This document shows positions 8,723-19,160 of a stretch of 64,000 nucleotides of DNA, one piece after another (position 1 is the stretch's first letter; each line of letters begins with the position of its first letter). A program made the position numbers and the translations under genes. Under the pieces are notes generated by a model, which was not told the DNA's origin, did no database searches, and saw only the letters and a list, made by a program, of their open reading frames with translations. The DNA is from Bradyrhizobium sp. CB3481 (GTDB taxonomy: Bacteria; Pseudomonadota; Alphaproteobacteria; Rhizobiales; Xanthobacteraceae): positions 5,538,501-5,602,500 of the forward strand of contig NZ_CP121647.1 of assembly GCF_029714305.1 (NCBI RefSeq), given 5' to 3'.

Positions 8723-9452
8723 GAGCAAAATTCCCTCAGAATCAGCGCCATCGCCTCAAGATCGGCTTCGGATTTCGCTTTGCGCTTTAAGACGATTTCG
8801 ATCAGCACCTTTGCCCGGCCACTCGGGCGCTTCTACCAGCGCCGTCTTGGCAGCCGCGGCGACAGCGCAAAGATCCCTTTGACGCTCGCCCGTGATCCGC
8901 GCAGGCTGCTGCTTTTCGAGAGGTCCTCGAACGCTGGCTTCCTGGCCGCTCGATCTCACCACCGGCGCCCCTGCCGAGTCCGCGATCGACCGCCGACGAC
9001 GCCGCGAATCTGGTTCGCCGATTCCAGGCTGGGTGATCACGCAGGGCAGCTCTAAGCGCAACAACTGCACGGCGAGAACGGCGCCGCGGTCCGCCTCGAT
9101 GGTGCGAGGTGAGATCGAACCCAACGATTTTCAGGAGACAGGTAAGCTCCAACAGGCTGAGTTGCCTGGCTGTCTCAGACCCCACCTGAACGGTCTCGCC
9201 GTCGATGGTCTGCTTGCCGCTCAGGATCATATCGGACGTGGCAAACGCATTACCGAGTGCAGGGATTGCGGTTGCGAACGCGTATGAGCACGGTGATCTC
9301 GCCGCCAAACCTGTCACGCAATTGGAGCGCGGCTTCCATCGCGAACAGGTCATAGCGGTTGATGATGATTGGCACACCTGCCGCATTCTAGTATTGGTCA
9401 CGGGGTGCACGCGGATCTGCGCGGGGTGCTTGATGCAAAAGACGCTGTGCAT
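8719..9452 (-). pseudogene. fixA: fixA remnant (ETF beta subunit), frameshifted and internally deleted
   Basis: FixA sequence is recognisable in pieces. MHSVFCIK...AQIRVHPVTNT is the N-terminus, but the usual VPDS between them is lost. The middle has MILSGKQTIDGETVQVGSETA and LSLLELTCLLKI. The end, [19 protein letters not shown], is in a different frame and stops at TGA 8721-8719, overlapping fixB ATG. Frame changes and an internal deletion (the family's central ADRA...DTLATS part is missing) rule out a working protein. A ribosome site (GGAGAAGGC) survives before the ATG. The ancestral order here was therefore fixABCX. Confidence 0.8.
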
Positions 9453-9927
9453 GCCTTCTCCAGAGGTACCGTGGACGCGCGGGTTAGCCATTGGTGGCGA
9501 GCTCTCGGTCAATCCCGGCCTCAATGGCGTCCAAGGCAATTTCGAGCGGCATTATCGCCAACGTGACCCACAAAATGATTCCGGCGCGAGCTGCGAGCAG
9601 TAGCGACAACGTCATTGGTCTTGCTCCAAATTTCATCTCGGACAGCGACATTCGGTCGATTCGGCATAAACGACGGATTTGGCCGGAGAACAGCAAGTGT
9701 TGTACCAGTTGCGGCGCCATCGAAAAGGCATGCAAAACCAAAGCTTTGAGAGAAGTTGATAAACTGACAATCAACATCGCCGACAGTTCAAGTTCGACAT
9801 ACGTCGGGAGCGCGATAGCGTCGCTTCTCGCGTTGCTGCATGCAGTTGATCTCGATCATGAGCAAGGCGACGCAACGCGCTGATCCGACATGGTTTGGGG
9901 CAAACCGCACTGACGTGATGCGCGAGG
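9453..9927. other. Gap between nifW and the fixA remnant
   Basis: A minus-strand reading frame (start about 9615, ending 9484) encodes a hydrophobic 43-residue peptide, MTLSLLLAARAGIILWVTLA..., but without clear support. No sigma54 promoter or NifA site was found here, so fixBCX probably depend on the upstream promoter. Confidence 0.35.
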
Positions 9928-10269
9928 TTACTTTAGCGTATTCAATGGCACGAAGCCCCTGTGCTTCTTGGGCTCCGCGACCGCATCCTGCAAAACCTTG
10001 AACACCCGCTGTTCGATCGGTGACGACGCCACGAAATCGGCATAGGCCTGCTGCAGTACCGCCTTGCACCTCGCCCTCACCTCCGCTTCTGCGGCACCGG
10101 TGAATTGCTCCTTGGCGAGATATTGTCCCATGCGCTTTAAGATATGCAGGCGCGCGACGTTGACGATCTGGGGGTCGTAGTCGACACCGAGGAGAGCAAA
10201 AAATTCCTCCGCCGAGCAAGCCTTGTTGAGTCGATATAGGATGCCGGCAGCCGGTTGTGTGTCGCTCAT
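9928..10269 (-). CDS. nifW: Nitrogenase-stabilising/protective protein NifW
   Basis: The 113-residue NifW has the family's opening (LYRLNKACSAEEFFALLGVDYDP) and the conserved VNVARLHILKRMGQYL segment. NifW binds MoFe protein and is thought to protect or mature it in the presence of oxygen. The start at 10269 has AAGGAG seven bases upstream. An upstream in-frame extension is GC-rich shadow and was rejected. It follows the cysE-like pseudogene and likely shares its NifA-type promoter. Confidence 0.93.
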   Translation of the reverse strand: MSDTQPAAGILYRLNKACSAEEFFALLGVDYDPQIVNVARLHILKRMGQYLAKEQFTGAAEAEVRARCKAVLQQAYADFVASSPIEQRVFKVLQDAVAEPKKHRGFVPLNTLK

Positions 10270-10285
10270 CGAAAATCTCCTTGGG

Positions 10286-10960
10286 TTAGGCCCTCGGCCC
10301 GGTCGGGACCCGGGATAGGCTGGTCGGCAGGCGGCTCCCCGCCTCGCGCAGGCGGCGCTGCATATACCCAAACGCCGCCAGAAGTTCGACCGTGGAGCAA
10401 ACGCCGATCGCCCGCCGAGCGGAAAAGCATCGATGGAGAATGGCCGATAAAGCGGCGATGGCTCCGGAGCGACCGCACGCGCGCGCCGGGATGCCCACGA
10501 CGGTGGCGTTCGACGGGGTGCTCTCGATAGAAACTGAATGTCGCGCCACGTGCGCGTGGTATGCGAGGGTGATCCGAACTAAGATCTTTGCTCCGTCGCC
10601 GACCAACACCCAGTCCTCCGCGGTAGAGTGGCGCTTGCCTGTGCGACAATGATACTCGCTAAGCGGGATGCCGCATCCCTACCCACTTCGGCAGTCTCGC
10701 CGATCACGACACAGGCGCCACGATCGATGACCAAGCGACCGCTGGTCGCGCCGGGATGGATGTCGGTATGAGCCAGGAAGCGGCCGAACCAGGACAACAG
10801 CCGCACCGTTACTGCCAGCCGCTTCTCCAGAGGCGGCTCGCGAGCCAGTAGAAGATCACTGCATGGATGCTGCGCACGGTTCTTCACGCACACTGGGTCA
10901 GAGCACGATCGGCATGGTCCGAGCGGTGCCGGACGATGGTTTCGCAGCGGCGGCGGTCAT
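10286..10960 (-). pseudogene. cysE: Nif-linked serine O-acetyltransferase (CysE-like) remnant
   Basis: The start is well formed: ATG 10960 preceded by AAGGAG. The frame stops after about 20 codons (TMPIVL*). Serine acetyltransferase sequence reappears in other frames: [15 protein letters not shown] and [13 protein letters not shown] (hexapeptide repeat), then SIESTPSNATVVGIPARA near the C-terminus. At least two frame changes separate the parts. Nif-linked CysE copies supply O-acetylserine for cysteine and Fe-S cluster synthesis during nitrogen fixation. The upstream NifA site and -24/-12 promoter are intact, so transcription to nifW and fixBCX may persist. Confidence 0.75.
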
Positions 10961-10995
10961 GGGGACTCCTTGTTGGTCTTGGCCAGGAAGGCCTT

Positions 10996-11080
10996 AGCAA
11001 CCCATATGCCACGCCACCATTCGACCTAACTCATTGAGCAGACGGCACTTTTTCACTAACCCGTTGTCGCAAACGTGACA
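10996..11080 (-). promoter_or_regulatory. NifA site and sigma54 promoter of the cysE-nifW-fix unit
   Basis: On the minus strand TGGCATATGGGTTGCT (10996-11011) is a perfect -24/-12 element with GG-N10-GC spacing. TGTCGCAAACGTGACA (11065-11080) is a NifA upstream activator site (TGT-N10-ACA), about 54 bases further upstream. The predicted start lies near 10985, 25 bases before the cysE-like ATG. Confidence 0.85.
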
Positions 11081-11130
11081 GCGTCGCAAATTCGACGGGC
11101 CGGCTTACCTTTAGGCGCGATAGGTTCAGA

Positions 11131-11640
11131 TCAACTCGGCTTGCGGCGCAGATGAATGATCAGATCGACACGGGAGACTTCGTGGCCCGACAGCGCCGCA
11201 GGCGCATTCGCAAGCAGCAGCTCGGCTTCGGGAATATTGAGCAGGATATCTTCTCCGTGAAGATAGTAATGCGGATGCGGTGTGGTGTTGGTGTCGAAAA
11301 ACGATTGCAACCCGTCGAAAGCAATCCGGCGCAACAGGCCCGCTTGCGTTAATCGGTTCAAAATTTTGTAGACGGTAGACTGCGAGACCGGAAAGCCGGT
11401 ATCGCGCGCCTCGGCAAACAGCATCTCTGCGGTGACATGCCGGATGCCCTGGCAGATAGCAACTCGCCTAAGATCACCCGCTTCGGGTCGGGCGCAGACC
11501 GGCATTGAGCAACAGATCCTTGCAGCCGACCTCGGGATCTAGCCTGCCAAAACTGGCCTTAGCCGCGTCTACTTGAACCTCGTCGAAGCCCGCCAGACCC
11601 CCGCGGTTATCATCCGGAAGGCGCACCAACAGACGATCCA
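11131..11640 (-). pseudogene. Irr/Fur-family regulator remnant without the heme motif
   Basis: The C-terminal two thirds resemble rhizobial Irr: GIRHVTAEMLFAEA, VSQSTVYKILNRLTQAGLLRRI, DGLQSFFDTNTTPHPHYYL (His-rich metal site) and DLIIHLRRK. The N-terminal piece CKDLLLNAGLRPTR lies in another frame, and an intermediate VILGELL in a third. Two single-base losses within about 35 bases (near 11470-11505) would account for this. Where Irr proteins carry GCPWHD, the remnant has GCKD, so heme-triggered turnover would not be expected even if repaired. It follows nifQ closely and was probably co-transcribed with nifH-nifQ. Confidence 0.7.
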
Positions 11641-11648
11641 CGGCGCGC

Positions 11649-12341
11649 TCAGCTAGTCCAGCCGCCGGCAGTGACCGGGGCAGGCGCTTGCAACAGAGCG
11701 TCGCGCCGGCGCTCAGCCATCCGGCTCTGCCCGCTCTCATCGCCAAAGCAGAGGTTGAAGTCAGTACATTGCGTGCAGACCGGCATCGTGCAAATCACAA
11801 GTCCATCGTCCTCGCACAGGATGCGATAGAAGAAGCGCTTCCAGCGCATATTGTTGATGTTACGGGCAGCGAGCGGCGCGAAATGACGCCTCAACAGGCG
11901 GGCGAGTTCGCCACGATCGCGCAATCCTAGATCTTCCCACAAGTGATTTGGCTCGATGGCGCGACGCGCGATCATTGCAGCCAACCAGCGGCCGGTGTCC
12001 CCTTCGGTCGATCGTTGCGCGAACAGGAGATCACGCACCATTGCGACCTCGTCGCTCTCATCGCGTTTGCAATGCAAAAGCAGCTTCTCGTCTTCGATCC
12101 GAATCGAGGGGAAGTTCTGCTCGAGCAATGCCGCCAGCTCATCGCTGGAGAGGCCTACCTTGTCGAAAATCGGCTCCGCCTCCATCGCTGCGGCAGCCAC
12201 AATGGACGCCAACACGTGGCGATCGAAATCGCTGTCGCTACTGATGTCGGCCTTTGCGGGATGGCAGCCAGTGAGCAGGTGATAAGTCGCAATTCCTGTA
12301 TGCGCCCCATCGCTCGCGTCAGCCACTCTGGTGATATTCAT
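11649..12341 (-). CDS. nifQ: Molybdenum-donating protein NifQ
   Basis: The 230-residue protein carries the NifQ signature near its C-terminus: Cys-x4-Cys-x2-Cys-x5-Cys in CTMPVCTQCTDFNLC, preceded by NNMRWKRFFYRILCEDDG. NifQ holds a Mo-Fe-S cluster and passes molybdenum to NifEN/NifH during FeMo-cofactor synthesis. The frame is intact. No strong Shine-Dalgarno precedes ATG 12341, so the exact start is less certain. It lies 143 bases after nifH, probably in the same transcript. Confidence 0.93.
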   Translation of the reverse strand: MNITRVADASDGAHTGIATYHLLTGCHPAKADISSDSDFDRHVLASIVAAAAMEAEPIFDKVGLSSDELAALLEQNFPSIRIEDEKLLLHCKRDESDEVAMVRDLLFAQRSTEGDTGRWLAAMIARRAIEPNHLWEDLGLRDRGELARLLRRHFAPLAARNINNMRWKRFFYRILCEDDGLVICTMPVCTQCTDFNLCFGDESGQSRMAERRRDALLQAPAPVTAGGWTS

Positions 12342-12484
12342 CGGAAAGATTGTACTTCGAACATGAATTCACGACTCCATTACGGTCAAGCTGTTTTATC
12401 GGATCCCGTGCTGGAGCCAAGTCTTCGCCAGAACGCCGGCCTCCATGGAGAGGATCGGGGAGGCCGGCATTCATTCGCGCGCTC

Positions 12485-13486
<1,002 letters not shown>

Positions 13487-13511
13487 TCACTCAGTGTTGC
13501 GGTGAGCTCAT

Positions 13512-13527
13512 AGCAACCACCATGCCA
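13512..13527 (-). promoter_or_regulatory. Sigma54 promoter of nifH
   Basis: On the minus strand TGGCATGGTGGTTGCT is a consensus -24/-12 element. The predicted start near 13500 gives a leader of about 130 nucleotides before nifH. Confidence 0.88.
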
Positions 13528-13594
13528 GCGCTGCCTCTGGTGTTTAAGCTTCTGATTACGCTTTGAAATACACGACCCAACGCCAGGTGGAAGC

Positions 13595-13639
13595 TGTTTT
13601 GAAAGTGACAGCCGCTCGGGCGTTGTTAGAAAGCGAACA
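13595..13639. promoter_or_regulatory. Two NifA upstream activator sites for nifH
   Basis: TGTTTTGAAAGTGACA (13595-13610) and TGTTAGAAAGCGAACA (13624-13639) both match TGT-N10-ACA exactly. Centres are 29 bases apart, near three helical turns, and lie upstream of the -24/-12 element. Confidence 0.85.
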
Positions 13640-14088
13640 ACAATCACAGCTCTCCGGCCTGCTAGGAGAGCCGCACCGTGGGCCATCTAAATACGCCCAT
13701 GCGCACAACGGAAGTTGCTACGGAATGTTTGAAGGACGTCACTCGGCCGTGATTTTCAGGAGGACGAAATACAGATCGTTGATCTTTGCTTCTAAGATAC
13801 GCGCCGGGTGCAGGGTTGCCTTCGCGGTCGGCACCTGTCGAGGCATGATGGAGTTTGCGGGAGAGATTTTTAATTTGGACGACGCAATTTGCTGAGTCTG
13901 CGGCTTCGAGATGGAATTGGCCACGCCGCTCCGAAAAGCCGCCCGTCTCAACCTCTACCGCAAAGATCGCGTGGTCGCAGTAAGCGTCGGCCAATTCCCC
14001 GAGAGCGTCCCGGGTGTACCTCCAGCAATTCCATTCTAGTCTGGTTGCCCGAACACTGCGCCGGCAGCCTGTCGGGCGACGTGGAAAA
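13640..14088. other. Spacer between nifH control region and first IS
   Basis: Several open frames cross here on both strands, none with a ribosome site and recognisable family. It is probably remnant DNA between the nifH activator sites and the inverted repeat of the next element. Confidence 0.35.
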
Positions 14089-15356
14089 TTGACCCCCGCA
14101 TTGCCTCACTAAAAATGTTACCGGACAACTTCCCTGTCGAGTCTGGGGCGGAGCTGCCGAATCAGTTCGGTGGCGGCTATGGCAGGAAAGATCAGCATGC
14201 GCGGAAAGCGCGAGATCACATCAGCGCTGGCCGAGCGTTATCGGGCGGGCGGGCGGCCCGAGAAGGGACGGATCCTAGACGAGCTTTGCGCCGTCACGGG
14301 ATGGCATCGCAAGCACGCGATCCGAGCACTGTCAGTGGACGGCGCATCGGGATCGGCCATGCCGCGGCGGCGGGGCCGGACCTACGGGGCTTCCATTCGC
14401 GTTGCACTGATTGTGCTATGGGACGCCTCTGACCGGCTCTGCAGTAAGCGGCTCGTCTCGATGATCCCGTTCTTGCTTCCGGCACTTGAACAGCACGGCA
14501 GATTGCAGCTTTCTGCCGAGGAGCGGTCGCTGGTTTTGAAGGTGAGCGCGGCGACGATCGATCGCCTGCTGAGCGATGTAAAGATCGCCGCAGCCGGAGG
14601 ACGCCGACGGCGGGCGGGCTTTTCCAGTGCCGTACGGCGGCAAGTCCCGGTGCGCACATTCAATGACTGGGGATCACCTCCGCCGGGTTACTGCGAAGCG
14701 GATCTGGTCGCGCACGGCGGTATGTCCGTATCCGGCGCGTTCATTCAGACGCTAACAATGGTGGATATCGCAACGGGGTGGACCGAATGCTTTCCGCTCG
14801 TCGTGCGTGAAGCAGCTCTTGTGGTCGAGGCTCTCGAGCGCGCGCAGAACCTATTTCCCTGGCCCGTTCGCGGGCTCGATTTTGACAACGACAGCGCCTT
14901 CATGAACGACACGGTCGTATCGTGGTGCCGCTCTCACGATGTCGAAGTCACTCGTTCCAGGGCCTACAAGAAGAACGATCAGGCGTTCGTTGAACAAAAG
15001 AACGGAGCTATCGTTCGCCGCCTGGTGGGCTACGGGCGGTTTGAAGGCATTGGTGCCGCTCGCTCATTAGCTCGCCTGTTTGCGGCGGCACGGCTGCACA
15101 TCAATTTCTTCCAGCCCTCATTTAAGCTGAAGGAAAAGCACCGCGAAGGTGCCAAGGTGATCAAGCGCTATCTTCCTCCCGCTACGCCGTACGAAAGAGC
15201 ATTGGTCCACCCGAGGCTCAATGAGGCCTTCAAACGTCGGCTGCGGGAGATTTACCGCACGCTTGATCCGGTGGCATTGCTGGCACAGATGCGGGACGCT
15301 CAAAATGAGCTGGGCAAGCGCGTTGATCAGCGGGCTAAAGCGGGATGGGGTTAGGT

Positions 15357-16376
15357 TGAATCGATTTGGGATTCCCAAATCAGTGGATTTCTGATTCAGC
15401 ATGCTGGCTGGATTGGAGGCCAGCATGGATGGGCAAGCCTTATTCTCTGGATCTCCGCAAGCGTGTCGTGGCCGCGATCGAGGGCGGGATGTCGCGCAAT
15501 CGGGCGGCCAAACAGTTTGGGGTGGCGATCAGCACTGCCATCGGCTGGATGCAGCGGGTCGAGGAGACCGGCAGCGTTGAGCCCGGCCAGATGGGTGGGC
15601 ACAAGCCGAAGGCGGTTTCGGGAGACCACGCGGTCTGGCTGTCGCGACGGATCAAGGACGGCGATTTTACCATACGCGGGCTCGTTGCCGAGCTTGCCGA
15701 GCGCGGTCTGAAGGTCGACTACCACTCGGTGTGGGACTTCGTTCATGCCGAGAAGCTCAGCTTCAAAAAAAAGCGTGGCGGCTGGCGAACGCGATCGTCC
15801 CGAGGTCGCGCGGCGGCGAGCCCAGTGGACAAAATATCAAGGTCGCGTCGAAGCTGAACGGCTGGTCTTCATCGACGAGACCTGGACCAGGACCGACATG
15901 GCGCCTCTGCGGGGATGGGCGCCGCGCGGGCGCAGACTTCACGCCAAGGTTCCCCATGGCCGCTGGAAAACCATGACCTTCCTGGCGGCCCTGCGCCATG
16001 ACCGGATCGATGCGCCATGGTTCATCGAGGGGCCGATCGACGGCGGGAGCTTTCGGACCTATGTCGAGAAGGTTCTGCTGCCCGTCCTTCGACCCGGCGA
16101 TATCGTCGTCTTGGACAACCTCGGCAGCCACAGGAGCAAAGCAGTTCGCCAGCTTATCCGTTCGGTCGGCGCCAAACTCTTCTTCCTGCCAAAATACTCG
16201 CCCGACCTGAACCCGATCGAACAGGTCTTTGCCAAGCTCAAGCACCTGCTCCGCAAAGCTGCCGCCCGAACCGTCGATGCGGTCTGCACCGCAATCGGCC
16301 ACGCACTCGATGCCTTCACCTCCGAGGAGTGCGCCAACTACCTCAAAAATTCGGGCTATCGAACTTAATGCCATCA
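15357..16376 (+). mobile_element. IS630-family element inside the TTGCCTCA-ended IS
   Basis: The element interrupts the host transposase next to a TTAG on the left (15353-15356) and a TTAG on the right (about 16380), as expected for the TA target of IS630/Tc1 elements. A near-palindrome GATTTGGGATTCCCAAATC lies close to the left end. The exact terminal repeats are not clear from inspection. Confidence 0.65.
15429..16368 (+). CDS. IS630 transposase in two frames joined at an A8 run
   Basis: The first frame (from ATG 15429) encodes the helix-turn-helix part (LRKRVVAAIEGGMSRNRAAKQFGV). The second frame encodes the DDE domain: LVFIDETW, VVLDNLGSH and the final LPKYSPDLNPIEQVFAKLK. The frames overlap at 15745-15857 and meet at TTC followed by eight A (15764-15771). 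A +1 (or -2) slip on this run would give HAEKLSFKK-SVAAGERDRPEV as one protein. Programmed frameshifting on A-runs is known in some IS families; a sequencing or mutational indel is the alternative. Confidence 0.7.
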
Positions 16377-17112
16377 CGCTTTAGAAAGCCAGCGATGACT
16401 GTCGCGCCGGTGCAAAGCGACTTGGCGGCCTTTGCCCGAGAGCTCGGCGATGGTTGGAAACAGGGTGAGCAGCGGGGCATTCATCGGCGCCGTTATGTTC
16501 GGCGCAAGCCTGTGCCACGTCGGCCATCGATGCTCGACCCCTACATTCCTATCATCGAGGAATGGCTCGCCGCGGCTCCGCACCTGTCCGCAGTCGATCT
16601 TCTCTCTCGGCTGGAAGCGCATGCGCCCGGTCGGTTCGGCGGCCAGCAGCGGCGTACGGTGCAGCGATTGCTGAAGAATTGGCGATCAAAGGCCGCTCGA
16701 CAGCTCATCAGCAGCACAGAGATCACATTATCGGTCCAAGCTTCGTGTCTGAGTATCTAATCCCAACAGGTTCTTTCGCCGAATCACCGCAAGCCGCTCG
16801 CTCGCTACGGCGCGCTGGAGGGCGCGCTTCGCGAGCGGCTTGCTCGGACTCGCGGCAGCTGATTCAGGAGACACCAGGGTGCGCTTCGGTAACATTGTCA
16901 TCTGAGGCAATATGCGGGGTCAAATCCGGACGTCGCTTGACAGGCAGCCTCGCGGTTAGTACGTAGCTCAGGCTCTCGCAGCCATGCGTCGGCCCAGGTT
17001 CGCACAGCAATCGATCGTAGCGAGACCCCGGCCGCGCGCCGTCGACAAAGCCCCTACCGCTGGCTCGGCTGCGCCCATCGACTGCTGGAGAACACCGGTC
17101 CGTCAGCTCGTC

Positions 17113-17141
17113 GTCAGCTTGCCTGAGTATCATTCGCAGCA
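17113..17141 (+). promoter_or_regulatory. Possible tts box upstream of nopT
   Basis: GTCAGCTT at 17113-17120 is a perfect first half of the TtsI-binding tts box. The second half is weaker (AGTAT where AAGCT is expected). It lies about 60-85 bases before the nopT start, as usual for TtsI-controlled effectors. Confidence 0.5.
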
Positions 17142-17197
17142 GGGCCTTGGCAGCCCGAACGCTGCGACGGGACGTGAGAAAGGAAACGCGAATTATG

Positions 17198-18034
17198 ATG
17201 TACAATCGAATCGGTAGCTCATGCACACGCGCTAGCGAAGCTGACGAACTCAGTCAGGCAGTGGATGCCGACAGCTTTGTGGAAACACTTAAGGATCTCG
17301 CGCTGCGGAGGAATCTGCCATCTGGGGAGTTGCCCGACAGAATGGGGCTCTGCTGCAGTAAGCCACATACCTCGGATGCACATTTTCAGCGTTCACACTC
17401 CTCCGACCTCAGTACATCCTCTCTCTCATCAAATCCCCGTTCGTCTTCTCCAGCGAGACCGAGCACCTCCGTCTTCCAATACAGGACGGCCGAATTGCCG
17501 GAGGCGAATGTAGACGGCATCTGCGTTGGGCTTACTGCGGAGTGGTTCACCAATCTCCACAACAGCCCGAGATCCCGAATGACTGCGCTGTTACCCGGAT
17601 CGGACGGGCACGACTCGGCGGCTGAGCGGCAGCAGCGGTTTCTAGACCTCAATCGTTTTTTACGAAGCGAGGGAACAGGATCTTCTCAGGCGAACGTTGA
17701 GGCAAAAACCACCATCTTCCGTGAAGCGGGCTTGCATCCCTCCGAAAGAGACAAGGTATACAGGTTCGACGAGCCGGCGAGCTTCTCGCGCATCATGACC
17801 AAAATCACCGCCGACGGGTCGAAGTATTTGCTCAGCTTGGGTTTCGCCGAAGGTGACAGACACACAATTGCGACGTCGGCATCGAATGGAATGACCACGC
17901 TCTTCGATCCTAACTACGGAGAATTTACTGTTGAACCAGGCCAGATGGATAGGTTTTTCCAAAGCCTCACCAATCGTTACGCCAACCCCAACGGCCTGCA
18001 TTTGTCGACAATCACTGCACAAAAGATGTACTGA
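17198..18034 (+). CDS. nopT: Type III effector NopT (YopT/AvrPphB-family cysteine protease)
   Basis: The 278-residue protein matches rhizobial NopT along its length. The C58 protease triad is visible as Cys109 (VDGICVGL), His222 (DRHTIATS) and Asp237 (FDPNYGEF). The self-cleavage motif is Asp47-Arg48-Met49, after which Gly50 and Cys52/Cys53 (GLCCSK) would be exposed for myristoylation and palmitoylation at the host membrane. ATG 17198 (or 17195) has AGAAAGGA upstream. A tts-like box supports TtsI control. The gene sits isolated among insertion sequences, yet its frame is intact, so it may still influence host range. Confidence 0.9.
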   Translation: MYNRIGSSCTRASEADELSQAVDADSFVETLKDLALRRNLPSGELPDRMGLCCSKPHTSDAHFQRSHSSDLSTSSLSSNPRSSSPARPSTSVFQYRTAELPEANVDGICVGLTAEWFTNLHNSPRSRMTALLPGSDGHDSAAERQQRFLDLNRFLRSEGTGSSQANVEAKTTIFREAGLHPSERDKVYRFDEPASFSRIMTKITADGSKYLLSLGFAEGDRHTIATSASNGMTTLFDPNYGEFTVEPGQMDRFFQSLTNRYANPNGLHLSTITAQKMY

Positions 18035-19070
18035 GACGGGCCTTCAGCCCCGCGGCGATTACTGGCTTCTGTGACGGCGACGATGCGTCCTCGACACGAT
18101 AGTTTATCAAGCCGCGGGCGAAAGATTCTGTGAGGCGGCATGTGGCACCGGCATCGAATCCATAGAATCGCCTCGTGTCGCCTAGAACGCGACGTCAGTT
18201 GCCGATTGCGGAGGGCGGAAACCCGACAGTCAGGTGAGATGTGGCGCTGGTGTGGGAGCCTGAGCATGCGATGGTTCGAACAAATCGCAGACTCGCAGAT
18301 CCGCTAGGTCATCCAGCAGATGGCCGCTGAACAGCACTTTCTATTGCTTGAGTGTCATGCCAGAATATTGCTTTAAATAAGCGATTGGTTTTGTTCATGG
18401 AGGAGCGCGCCAGCGCCCCTCCCTCACACCTCACCATTCAAGACTAGCTCGCTAAAGCGATCGGCCACCGGCGAGTTCGATTGGCTGCCGACACCCTTTC
18501 AACCTTGACGCTGGTGCCTTGCCGCAGGCTCAATGCAGTTTGAAGCTTGCTCCGGCCGGCGACAACGATCAGCCCATGAAGCCCCCTGTTTCAAAAAGAC
18601 AGATCATCTGTAGTCGGCATTGGAATGGCTCCCTCATCAGCATCCAGGTCCTTTTGATCGAGATGCTCTGCTATGAGCGCTCGCGCTGCGGGGTTGCGGA
18701 GACGCCCCGAGCGCGCATTCATCCGTAGCCACCAGCGTAACCCACGCCGCAAAGCTCTTCGAGTAACCCGATCAGCCTCGGCGCTCCGCGACGCCTTCCT
18801 CTCCTCGCGACTAGCAACCGATCAGGTTCGGCACTTCAGGCGGCCCATCTCTGGTACGGCTGCTCTCTCGCTCCTACCGGAACTTTGTCGTCTTCAGAAC
18901 GGATGACCTTTGCGAACCAGCTTCTGCGATAAGCCATGTTCTCGTCAGATCGCCTTGGTCCGATGATCATCAACAAAACGGCGCGACGGATCTTGGCAAT
19001 CGTCTCCACAACCAGCATCCGAACCTCGGCTTACATAACCTGATGTAAGCCACTGTGCACTCGTGTCCTG
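18035..19070. other. Stretch without a supportable gene
   Basis: Only short, conflicting open frames occur between nopT and the IS256 left end. None has a clear ribosome site or family likeness. Immediately before the IS lies GTGTCCTG (19063-19070), the left target duplication of that element. Confidence 0.4.
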
Positions 19071-19103
19071 GTCGTGTCCCCAGCAGTGGTGTAGCTCGGT
19101 AGA

Positions 19104-19160
19104 GCAAAGCCGTCCGCACGCGCGCCCTCAAATAGCGCCGTAGCGGGCGGACGGCTTTGC
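19104..19160. repeat. Perfect 14-bp stem hairpin in the IS256 left end
   Basis: GCAAAGCCGTCCGC (19104-19117) and GCGGACGGCTTTGC (19147-19160) are perfect inverted copies around a 29-base loop. The right end of the element has no counterpart at this position; terminal similarity resumes after it (GGTCACCG). It looks like a small palindromic insertion or an RNA hairpin ahead of the transposase. Confidence 0.55.

Larger units (their letters stand above)
14170..16760 (+). pseudogene. Integrase-core transposase split by an IS630 insertion
   Basis: The N-terminal part (14170-15354) has a helix-turn-helix-like region (KREITSALAERYRAGG...GWHRKHAIRAL) and an rve-type catalytic core. Catalytic acids are expected at CEADLVAH, DFDNDSAF and AFVEQKNGA, so a DDE triad is visible. 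The gene is broken by the IS630 at about 15356. It resumes at about 16378 with DPYIPIIEEWLAAAP...LLSRLEAH and LLKNWRSKAARQLI, matching the C-terminus of the related transposase at 22.7-24.2 kb (LLTRLQAEYPGAY, LKSWRSEQAS). Confidence 0.75.
14089..16923 (+). mobile_element. TTGCCTCA-ended insertion sequence carrying a nested IS630
   Basis: The left end (from TTGACCCCCGCATTGCCTCA at 14089) and the right end (to TGAGGCAATATGCGGGGTCAA, ending 16923) are inverted repeats; both also share ATGTTACCG next to the box. The element encodes a DDE integrase-type transposase and ends with a 12-bp inverted repeat (CAAGCCGCTCGC ... GCGAGCGGCTTG, about 16792-16845) before its right end. An IS630-type element is inserted near the 3' end of the transposase gene. 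A related complete element lies at 22612-24420, and a truncated sister copy at 27025-27766. Confidence 0.75.
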
